From Thiomargarita sp. (lineage in GTDB: Bacteria > Pseudomonadota > Gammaproteobacteria > Beggiatoales > Beggiatoaceae): a DNA stretch of 8,827 bases. The stretch spans positions 1 to 8,827 of the forward strand of contig DAOVZS010000080.1 of NCBI GenBank assembly GCA_030635005.1, written 5' to 3'. How positions within the stretch are numbered: position 1 is the first letter of the stretch; every line of letters starts with the position of its first letter. The translations under genes were made by a program, and so were the position numbers. Shown here one piece after another: positions 1 to 6,032 of this stretch. The notes beneath the pieces were generated by a model that saw only the letters and a program-made list of their open reading frames with translations, ran no database searches and was not told the DNA's origin.

Positions 1-1
1 A

Positions 2-1285
2 ATCATTATCGCCGAAGGGATTGGGGGAGGACTTCAAATTGTAGCCACGTTTATTCCCATTATTTTTGCCTTATACCTGTTTTTATCGTTTTTAGAGGAT
101 TCAGGTTATATGGCACGCGCGGCTTTTGTCATGGATCGCTTTATGCGTTTTATTGGATTACCTGGTAAATCTTTTGTGCCTATGATTGTGGGTTTTGGAT
201 GTAATGTACCCGCTATTATGGCGACACGCACCTTAGAAAACCAACGTGATCGGATACTCACCATTTTGATGAATCCCTTTATGTCGTGCGGAGCACGTTT
301 ACCTGTTTATGCCTTATTTGCAGCTGCTTTTTTCCCTATAGGGGGACAAAATATGGTGTTTTCCTTATATATAATCGGTATTTTGGTCGCTGTGATGACC
401 GGGCTTATTATGAAAACGACCTTATTAAAAGGAGAAGCCTCCCCCTTTCTAATGGAATTACCCCCTTATCACTTTCCAACGCTACAAGGTATTTTGTTAC
501 GAAGTTGGGAACGATTAAAAGGTTTTATATTCCGTGCGGGCAAAGTTATTGTACCTATGGTAGTCGTCTTGACATTACTCAATTCATGGGGTACAGATGG
601 TACTTTTGGGCATGAAAATAGCGAAAAATCAGTATTAAGTGATATTGGACGTGTACTGACCCCCGTATTTGCACCCATGGGCATTTCTGACGATAATTGG
701 CCAGCTACAGTAGGAATTTTTACAGGAATATTGGCCAAAGAGGCTGTAGTCGGTACATTAGATGCTTTGTATAGTCAACTGGCGATTACAGATGCGGGTA
801 CTCAAAGCGTAAATGACAATGTCTTTAATGTATGGGATGGTATTAATGCTGCTTTTGCAAGTATTCCCGAAAATTTATCCAAAGTAAGCGATATGATTCT
901 CGATCCTTTGGGTTTGAATATCGGTGATGTCAGTACACTGGATACTGCAGCAGCTGAACAGGAAGTGAGTACAGGCACATTTTCTGCAATGATGGCACGT
1001 TTTGATGGGCAAATAGGCGCATTTGCCTATGTATTGTTTATCTTGTTATATATGCCTTGTATTGCAGCCACCGCTGCGATATATCGAGAAACGAATATGC
1101 AATGGACAATATTTGTGGCTTGTTGGACGACAGGATTGGCATATATGTTTTCAACAGTGTTTTATCAATTAGGTACATTTGCACAACATCCGCAAACCTC
1201 TATCGTATGGACGGTGAGTCTATTAGTGATGTTTTTATTGACAATATTTGGATTACATGTTTCTGGACGTATTCAACAAGAATAG
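2..1285 (+). CDS. feoB: Ferrous iron transporter FeoB, C-terminal membrane part (5' truncated by window edge)
   Basis: FeoB is the inner-membrane Fe(II) uptake permease with an N-terminal G-protein domain; only the last 427 residues are visible, and the frame is open to the left edge. The fragment opens in the conserved stretch leading to LEDSGYMARAAFVMD, then shows the first gate region GFGCNVPAIMATRT (fragment residues about 64-77, conserved Cys67) and NPFMSCGARLPVY (about 91-103). It continues through several hydrophobic helices, a second gate-like region GILAKEAVVGTLDALYS, and a C-terminal Cys-containing helix pair. The ATG at 110 lies inside the conserved membrane domain and is not the true start. 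Full-length FeoB is usually about 750-800 residues, so the GTPase domain and any feoA lie upstream. The gene ends convergently with an LbtU-like porin gene. No frameshift or missing motif is seen in the visible part. Confidence 0.97.
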   Translation: MIIAEGIGGGLQIVATFIPIIFALYLFLSFLEDSGYMARAAFVMDRFMRFIGLPGKSFVPMIVGFGCNVPAIMATRTLENQRDRILTILMNPFMSCGARLPVYALFAAAFFPIGGQNMVFSLYIIGILVAVMTGLIMKTTLLKGEASPFLMELPPYHFPTLQGILLRSWERLKGFIFRAGKVIVPMVVVLTLLNSWGTDGTFGHENSEKSVLSDIGRVLTPVFAPMGISDDNWPATVGIFTGILAKEAVVGTLDALYSQLAITDAGTQSVNDNVFNVWDGINAAFASIPENLSKVSDMILDPLGLNIGDVSTLDTAAAEQEVSTGTFSAMMARFDGQIGAFAYVLFILLYMPCIAATAAIYRETNMQWTIFVACWTTGLAYMFSTVFYQLGTFAQHPQTSIVWTVSLLVMFLLTIFGLHVSGRIQQE

Positions 1286-1302
1286 CGTTAAAAGAGGAAA
1301 TA

Positions 1303-1324
1303 TTGGAGTGTAACAACACTCCAA
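1303..1324. terminator. Perfect 9-bp hairpin between convergent feoB and porin genes
   Basis: TTGGAGTGT (1303-1311), a four-base AACA loop, then ACACTCCAA (1316-1324) form a perfect stem. It sits 17 nt past the feoB stop and 10 nt past the porin stop, the expected place for a bidirectional terminator. On the minus strand the stem is followed by the moderately T-rich TATTTCCTCTTTT. On the plus strand there is no T-run, so intrinsic termination of feoB is less certain. Confidence 0.65.
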
Positions 1325-1334
1325 CTGACGGTGC

Positions 1335-2357
1335 TTAGAATTGTATCGCTAATTGCACGGTGAAATTATCCGCATTTTCACCAGTACCACCCTCTTTTAA
1401 CTCATAATCTTCAGAACGAGCATATTCTACAGCTAATGTTGTATTCTCATAAATGCCCATAGAGAAGCCTAATAAATAACGTGTTTCTGGCAATCCGAGT
1501 ATAACGGATTCTTTAGTCCCTTGATAGCCTACAGCAAAGGTCATCTCTTGACCAGAAGCTTTAAAGGTATAACCCAATTCAGTATTCCAAGCTTGTATTT
1601 TTAAGTTATCACCATCATTCAAATCATCCAAAGCAGTCAAATATTCAACATACAAACTAATACCAGAGACAGCCAGGTTAATATGTCCCCCCATCGCATC
1701 TACATAATCATAATTAGTAATCCCTGATGTCGCAGTACCCCCTAAGGCAGCGCTCACTCCATCGGTATCACCAATATCATTAATGTAGCTAATACCCAAA
1801 TCATAACTGAGACTGTTCTCAGATTTTTGAGCAATGCCTACATTGGCGCCATAATGATCAATCTTATCATCTACTTTTTCTTGAGTAGTGCCATTGAAAA
1901 CATAGACAGCCCCCTTTAAAATTCCTGATTCAAAATTCAATTGGGCAGCTTTTTCTTGTGCTTCAGCCAATCCCAAGGTCAGGGGATCAGAGATCATATG
2001 CGTTTCTAAATTTCCAAAAGGCACATACAATTGTCCAATCGTCAAATTTAATGGGGTTTTTCCAAAGGTTAAAAATGCCTCATCTATTTGTAATGGCGTT
2101 CCCTTTTCTTCATATAAAAATGCAATGGTGGCTTTAGCCGATTGATGTACTTGTGCTTCTATGATAACGCCTAATTCATCCACTACAAAATCACTGGTTT
2201 CAGTGCCCATATAATCATTTTGTACTTGGGCTTCTACTTGCAATAGACCGCTAAGCGTGATACCTGTGGGGATTTTAATAGTCTCTTCTGCCATCAAAAA
2301 ATGACTACTTGAGATGCTAAGAATACCGACTGCTGTGATAATAGGTTTTAAAGTCAT
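1335..2357 (-). CDS. LbtU-like siderophore porin / outer-membrane beta-barrel protein
   Basis: A 340-residue protein with a signal peptide (residues 1-23, cleavage likely after SSHFLMA) followed by alternating polar/hydrophobic beta-strand sequence, and ending in a terminal Phe (QLAIQF), the classic outer-membrane barrel signature. The stretch around residues 92-160 (DEAFLTFG, GQLYVPFG, LETHMISDPLTL, AVYVFNG) matches my memory of the LbtU family, first described as the legiobactin receptor of Legionella pneumophila. LbtU proteins bring ferric siderophore across the outer membrane without TonB-dependent receptor architecture. The N-terminal coiled coil found in some family members is absent. 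The start is supported by AGAGGA six nt upstream. The ATG overlaps the stop of the preceding gene (ATGA), implying translational coupling. It is the last gene of the minus-strand operon and faces feoB, which fits iron uptake. The actual substrate cannot be read from sequence. Confidence 0.8.
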   Translation of the reverse strand: MTLKPIITAVGILSISSSHFLMAEETIKIPTGITLSGLLQVEAQVQNDYMGTETSDFVVDELGVIIEAQVHQSAKATIAFLYEEKGTPLQIDEAFLTFGKTPLNLTIGQLYVPFGNLETHMISDPLTLGLAEAQEKAAQLNFESGILKGAVYVFNGTTQEKVDDKIDHYGANVGIAQKSENSLSYDLGISYINDIGDTDGVSAALGGTATSGITNYDYVDAMGGHINLAVSGISLYVEYLTALDDLNDGDNLKIQAWNTELGYTFKASGQEMTFAVGYQGTKESVILGLPETRYLLGFSMGIYENTTLAVEYARSEDYELKEGGTGENADNFTVQLAIQF

Positions 2358-2791
2358 TTTTTTTCCTCTGAATTAGAAAATAATCGTTGCCACCACCGTC
2401 GACGATTAGCGGGAGTAGGTGCATTATCAATAATCGCTTCAGGTGGAAACTGTGTCAATAACCAACGGGGTGGTACAACAGAACCACTAGAACCACAAGA
2501 TGCACCAAGATTATTGGGATCAAATATTTTAATCATGGTTGGCGTGTCTCGATCATCTACATAAACAATCCCACAATAATTATAATCATGTTCTTTATGC
2601 AGTAATTGATCGAGTTCTTGAATAAATTGTTTTAATTCATCTGCTAACATGGGTATTGTAGGGACAGTATCCCCCACAAAATACACATACCAATGATTAG
2701 GTTGTGCATTCACAGTCTCCCATAACTGATCTAATTGTGACCACCGCAGCATATTAAAAAAACGACCTTGAAAATGTTCTTGAAAAGTCAT
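2354..2791 (-). CDS. Conserved-looking 145-residue protein with DPNNLGASCGSSG motif, function unknown
   Basis: A soluble protein of 145 residues with no signal peptide or membrane segment. The N-terminus (FQGRFFNMLRWSQLDQLWE) is amphipathic and helical. It is followed by an alternating core with WYVYFVG (residues 34-40) and a helix (about 50-68). Next comes YCGIVYVDDRDTP (72-84), leading to IKIFDPNNLGASCGSSG (88-103), with Cys73 and Cys99. The C-terminus is basic and aromatic (RRRWWQRLF, 130-138). I recall similar short proteins in other gammaproteobacteria, some near feoB, but cannot name a family; it does not look like the winged-helix FeoC. No good Shine-Dalgarno precedes the ATG (GATGATGATG is the nearest purine-rich sequence), so translation may depend on coupling to the phosphofructokinase gene 32 nt upstream. 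The two Cys residues could bind metal or be redox active, which is a guess. Confidence 0.85.
   Translation of the reverse strand: MTFQEHFQGRFFNMLRWSQLDQLWETVNAQPNHWYVYFVGDTVPTIPMLADELKQFIQELDQLLHKEHDYNYCGIVYVDDRDTPTMIKIFDPNNLGASCGSSGSVVPPRWLLTQFPPEAIIDNAPTPANRRRWWQRLFSNSEEKK
2364..2369 (-). promoter_or_regulatory. Ribosome binding site of the LbtU-like gene
   Basis: AGAGGA on the minus strand lies six nt before the ATG at 2357. It sits inside the end of the upstream coding region, which supports both this start and the 4-nt overlap. Confidence 0.7.
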
Positions 2792-2823
2792 TATAACATC
2801 ATCATCTTTTTAAAAAAAAGAAC

Positions 2824-4086
2824 TTACTTTATATTAAATACTGTGGATAATTTTTTAGGAACACTCACATTTTTCAATACGATATACTGTGGTAACCCAT
2901 CTTTATAAGGGGGATAATCTTCACCTACAATTAAAGGTTGCAAATACTGACGACATTCTTCAGTAATTCCAAAACCATCTTCACTGATATAGCTGGCAGG
3001 CATCATTTTCTCTACATTAGCAACATCTGCCAAGTTTGCAACCCCAATTTCCCACTGATAAGGTGTATTAGAAGTGCGTACAATGATAGGCATCACCGCA
3101 TTTTTTCCTGCTATTGCCAATTCTACAGCGGCTTTGCCTAAAGCATAGGCTTGTTCGACATCTGATTTAGAAGCAATATGACGGGCAGAACGTTGTAAAT
3201 AATCAGCCACCGCCCAATGATATTTATAACCAAAAGTATTTTTAATCAATTGGGCTACAACAGGAGCAACCCCCCCTAATTGTGCATGTCCAAATGCATC
3301 GCGGCTACCCGCTTCTGCTAAAAATTTACCTTCTTTATTTTTCACACCTTCGGACACGACGATAGAACAATAGCCGTATTTTTTGACAGTATCATCTACT
3401 TTTGCCAAAAATTTCTCTTGATCAAAAACAATTTCAGGAAATAAAATAATATGAGGGGCATCCCCTTCTTTTTCAGATGCTATTCCCCCAGCTGCAGCAA
3501 TCCAACCCGCATGTCTCCCCATCACTTCCATAACAAAAATTTTAGTTGAAGTCTTTGCCATAGAGGCCACATCGAAACTGGCTTCACGAATAGACACCGC
3601 CACATATTTAGCCACAGATCCAAAACCAGGACAATTATCGGTGATCGGTAAATCATTATCTACTGTTTTAGGAACGCCGACACAGGTAATGGAATAACCC
3701 ATTTTTTCACCAATTTGTGATATTTTATGTGCGGTATCTTGTGAGTCTCCCCCGCCATTATAGAAAAAATATCCAATATCATGTGCTTTAAATACCTCAA
3801 TCAAACGCTCATATTCTGCCTTACTTTCCTCCAACCCTTTCAGTTTGAAACGGCACGATCCAAAAGCACCTGAAGGTGTATGACGTAATGCAGCAATCGC
3901 CTCATCAGATTCTTGACTGGTATCAATTAAATCCTCTGTGAGAGCACCAATAATACCATTACGTCCAGCATACACTTTAGCAATTTTATCAGGATGTTGG
4001 CGTGCAGTTTCAATCAAACCACATGCGCTCGCATTAATCACAGCGGTAACACCACCTGATTGAGCATAAAAAGCATTTTTAGGCAT
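2824..4086 (-). CDS. pfp: Pyrophosphate-dependent 6-phosphofructokinase (group III type)
   Basis: This enzyme interconverts fructose-6-phosphate and fructose-1,6-bisphosphate in the cytoplasm, using PPi/Pi rather than ATP/ADP. The chosen ATG gives 420 residues beginning MPKNAFYAQSGGVTAVINAS. Visible motifs are the phosphate-binding AQSGG loop (8-12), GGGDSQDTA (111-119), PKTVDNDL (139-146, catalytic Asp143) and the substrate loop MEVMGRHAGW (186-195). Lys140, at the position that is Gly124 in E. coli PfkA, is the accepted marker for PPi use. Ser115 occupies the position of E. coli Gly104, where many PPi enzymes have Asp; I recall Ser in this long bacterial clade. A TTG ten codons upstream is possible but has no ribosome site, whereas AAGGAG sits nine nt before the ATG. 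It lies in an operon 35 nt after a secreted protein gene and 32 nt before the 145-residue gene. The enzyme is reversible, so it could serve glycolysis or gluconeogenesis. Confidence 0.93.
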   Translation of the reverse strand: MPKNAFYAQSGGVTAVINASACGLIETARQHPDKIAKVYAGRNGIIGALTEDLIDTSQESDEAIAALRHTPSGAFGSCRFKLKGLEESKAEYERLIEVFKAHDIGYFFYNGGGDSQDTAHKISQIGEKMGYSITCVGVPKTVDNDLPITDNCPGFGSVAKYVAVSIREASFDVASMAKTSTKIFVMEVMGRHAGWIAAAGGIASEKEGDAPHIILFPEIVFDQEKFLAKVDDTVKKYGYCSIVVSEGVKNKEGKFLAEAGSRDAFGHAQLGGVAPVVAQLIKNTFGYKYHWAVADYLQRSARHIASKSDVEQAYALGKAAVELAIAGKNAVMPIIVRTSNTPYQWEIGVANLADVANVEKMMPASYISEDGFGITEECRQYLQPLIVGEDYPPYKDGLPQYIVLKNVSVPKKLSTVFNIK

Positions 4087-4095
4087 AACGCCCTT

Positions 4096-4101
4096 CTCCT
4101 T
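4096..4101 (-). promoter_or_regulatory. Ribosome binding site fixing the phosphofructokinase start
   Basis: AAGGAG on the minus strand lies nine nt before the ATG at 4086. It decides in favour of the 420-residue product over the upstream TTG at 4116, and homologues begin at the same MPKN-like sequence. Confidence 0.8.
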
Positions 4102-4121
4102 TATTTGATAATACAATCATA

Positions 4122-4835
4122 TTAATGTAAACTTGCTAATAATTGATTAGCTTGTGGGATACATCCTCTTCCTACCATCCAGACTACTTTATGTGAATTG
4201 GTAGGTAAACTGTCAGGTAATTGATATAATACCAATTGCTTAGAAATGGTTCGACCACTATATTTGATTTCTACAGTATACGTATCACCATAATGTACCG
4301 TTAAATTCGTAGGCCACTCAACTGTTGTTTGATACGCGGGCCATTCAATTTCGGCTTTTTCATTTGTTGATGTATGTTTGATAAGTAGTGTGCTTGTATG
4401 TTGACTTTGTATTTCAGGTTGCCACAAAATCACTTTAGAAGAGGGGGCAATACAATAAAAATGTTTAGGTGTGCTAACATCTATCATCCAAAGTTCTTTT
4501 TCTGCAGGGGATAATTCGCGTATCGTTTCTCTTTGTATTATAAATTCTGATAAACGCGTGACTAGCGTGTGATGTTCAGAAGTAAATTGAACATTTTTTT
4601 CTGGTTTTGAGATTTGACCTTGAAAAGGACCAATCACAGTTTTCACATGACCATTACCAAAAACAACGGTGATTTTTCCCTCATTGGGTACATTAATAGC
4701 ATCGTGACAATCTAGTAATTGTCCTTTGGGAAATAATTGCGTGATATTAGAATGAATGACGACCATATCAGCAGCCTGCACGGTACAGGCAAAACTGATG
4801 ATCATGCACAAAAATAACCTAGATAAGATGGACAT
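4122..4835 (-). CDS. Secreted (periplasmic) protein of unknown function, 237 residues
   Basis: The N-terminus has a clear Sec signal peptide (MSILSRLFLCMIISFACTVQ, cleavage after Ala21 or so), so the mature protein should be periplasmic or secreted. Residues about 37-73 read KGQLLDC, then INVPNEGKITVVFGNG, then HVKTVIGPFQG. This resembles the beta-rich segment seen in many uncharacterised proteobacterial proteins where a property is set against a 'GxVxTxxGP' turn, loosely FecR-like. The rest is beta-rich, with an Ig-like pattern (TVEWPTNLTVHYGDTYTVEI). The C-terminus ends in WMVGRGCIPQANQLLASLH, a helix with Gly-Cys...Gln-Ala. Three Cys residues in the mature protein could form a disulfide. 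An in-frame ATG at 4848-4850 would add five residues (MRSQL), but AGGAG placed seven nt before the internal ATG favours the shorter form. It is the first gene of the minus-strand operon and divergent from the ATPase pair. I do not recognise a family. Confidence 0.85.
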   Translation of the reverse strand: MSILSRLFLCMIISFACTVQAADMVVIHSNITQLFPKGQLLDCHDAINVPNEGKITVVFGNGHVKTVIGPFQGQISKPEKNVQFTSEHHTLVTRLSEFIIQRETIRELSPAEKELWMIDVSTPKHFYCIAPSSKVILWQPEIQSQHTSTLLIKHTSTNEKAEIEWPAYQTTVEWPTNLTVHYGDTYTVEIKYSGRTISKQLVLYQLPDSLPTNSHKVVWMVGRGCIPQANQLLASLH

Positions 4836-4842
4836 CAATTGA

Positions 4843-4848
4843 CTCCTC
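4843..4848 (-). promoter_or_regulatory. Ribosome binding site of the secreted-protein gene
   Basis: GAGGAG on the minus strand lies seven nt before the ATG at 4835 and partly overlaps the alternative upstream ATG (4850-4848). The upstream ATG has only GGGAG ten nt away. The downstream start is therefore preferred, though the alternative is not excluded. Confidence 0.6.
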
Positions 4849-4898
4849 ATGAAATCTTGTCTCCCTTTACATGCTGGGATTATTTTTTCAAAGCATTT

Positions 4899-4907
4899 AT
4901 TATAACA
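4899..4907 (-). promoter_or_regulatory. Extended -10 promoter for the minus-strand operon
   Basis: The minus strand reads TGTTATAAT, a consensus TATAAT (4904-4899) with the TGn extension of a sigma-70 extended -10 element. No good -35 hexamer lies 16-18 nt upstream (TAACTA at best), as is common for extended -10 promoters. Transcription would start near 4892 and give a leader of about 57 nt before the preferred ATG at 4835. The 81-nt divergent gap (4851-4931) must also hold the promoter for the plus-strand ATPase genes, but no convincing plus-strand -35/-10 pair was found there. Confidence 0.5.
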
Positions 4908-4931
4908 TTAAAAGAAAAAAAATAGTTATTC

Positions 4932-6032
4932 ATGTCCTCATTCGCTGAGCTACTCAAGTCATATATGACACGTTGTGCTATGAACAATGCTGAGTTGGCA
5001 AAAAAAATTAAGGTGCGTCGTGATATTGTGGGAGAATGGCTAACAGATGATGTGAGCTTCCCGTTTGAACGTGAACAATTATTGCAATGTGCAATACATC
5101 TTAACTTAAGTCCAGCAGAAAAAGAGCAATTGTTATTAGCCGCAGGATTTGAATTAGAGCAATTGGGTACGTCACTCAATTTGCCAATTACTTTAATCTC
5201 GAGACATAGCAGTCCTTTTGTTGTTGGGCCCCCTATTACAGAGCCACATCAATTTTTTGGACATGATTATATATTGAAACGTATTTTTGATGTCTGGAAA
5301 TATACGCCTTTGCAACATATTGCTATTGTAGGTTTAAAACGTAGTGGTAAAACATCATTACTGCATTATTTACGTCGTATTATTGATACGCCACATGAAA
5401 GATTGCGTTTGGGACAACGTAATAATTGGTTACCGCCTGGTTATCAATGGGTTTTTATAGATTTTCAAGATCCTCGTATGTGTTATCAGGAAAGTTTATT
5501 AAGACATATTTTGATAGAACTTGATATGCCAGTGCCTGAACCTTGCGATTTAGTGAGTTTTATGGAAATTCTAGATCAATATTTAGAAATACCCACGATT
5601 ATTTTATTAGATGAAATAGGGGCTGGTTTAGCTTCTCCTGATCTTGATGAACAATTTTGGTGGGGCTTACGTTCTTTAGGCAGTAATCATGCAGGAGGTC
5701 AACTTGGGTTTTTATTTACAACCCATCAGCCTCCCGAAGAAATGCTTTATGAGGAAGATAAACCGTCTCCATTTTTCAATATTTTTGGACATGTTTTAAA
5801 TTTAGGTCCATTAACAAAAGCTGAGGCTTTGACATTAATTGGCAGTTCACCCCACACTTTTGAATCTAAAGATATTGATTGGATATTAGTACAAAGTAAA
5901 TGTTGGCCTGCTTTGTTACAAATTATGTGTCACTCACGCTTAACGGCCTTAGAAGAAAATAGGTCTGATGACACTTGGAAAATAGAGGCGAAACGTCGTA
6001 TGAAACCGTATAGCAATTTACTGAAAATGTAA
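4932..6032 (+). CDS. HTH-domain P-loop ATPase (STAND-like), 366 residues
   Basis: A soluble protein with two parts. Residues about 5-72 form an XRE/Cro-like helix-turn-helix (NNAELAKKIKVRRDIVGEWL) followed by the leucine-rich LSPAEKEQLLLAAGFE, a pattern that often precedes STAND ATPases. Residues 94-340 form a P-loop ATPase. It has an entry motif SPFVVGPPITEPHQFFG (94-110), Walker A GLKRSGKTS (134-142), Walker B TIILLDE (222-228) and a strand ending LFTTHQPP that may hold the sensor residue. CWPALLQ (324-330) follows in the place of the GxP motif of STAND/MalT-type proteins. The protein stops soon after the ATPase with a basic tail (KRRMKPYSNLL), so no C-terminal repeat or effector domain is present. 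There is no clear Shine-Dalgarno before the ATG, and alternative Met codons at residues 12 and 17 would damage the HTH. Its stop codon abuts the start of the membrane ATPase gene. The specific role is unknown; a transcriptional or signalling switch is inferred. Confidence 0.85.
   Translation: MSSFAELLKSYMTRCAMNNAELAKKIKVRRDIVGEWLTDDVSFPFEREQLLQCAIHLNLSPAEKEQLLLAAGFELEQLGTSLNLPITLISRHSSPFVVGPPITEPHQFFGHDYILKRIFDVWKYTPLQHIAIVGLKRSGKTSLLHYLRRIIDTPHERLRLGQRNNWLPPGYQWVFIDFQDPRMCYQESLLRHILIELDMPVPEPCDLVSFMEILDQYLEIPTIILLDEIGAGLASPDLDEQFWWGLRSLGSNHAGGQLGFLFTTHQPPEEMLYEEDKPSPFFNIFGHVLNLGPLTKAEALTLIGSSPHTFESKDIDWILVQSKCWPALLQIMCHSRLTALEENRSDDTWKIEAKRRMKPYSNLLKM

Noticed and set aside
2792..2823. T-rich and A-rich tract after the phosphofructokinase gene as a possible terminator
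   Set aside because: The only possible stem is A/T (CTTTTT/AAAAAG) with no GC pairs, so it would not terminate; the genes are probably co-transcribed.
4087..4121. Possible internal promoter before the phosphofructokinase gene (TTTACA and TATTAT on the minus strand)
   Set aside because: The hexamers are only about 12 nt apart, too close for a sigma-70 promoter.
4871..4896. ATGCT...AGCAT inverted repeat as an operator for the HTH protein
   Set aside because: Only five bases per arm with a 16-nt spacer, expected by chance in an 81-nt AT-rich gap.
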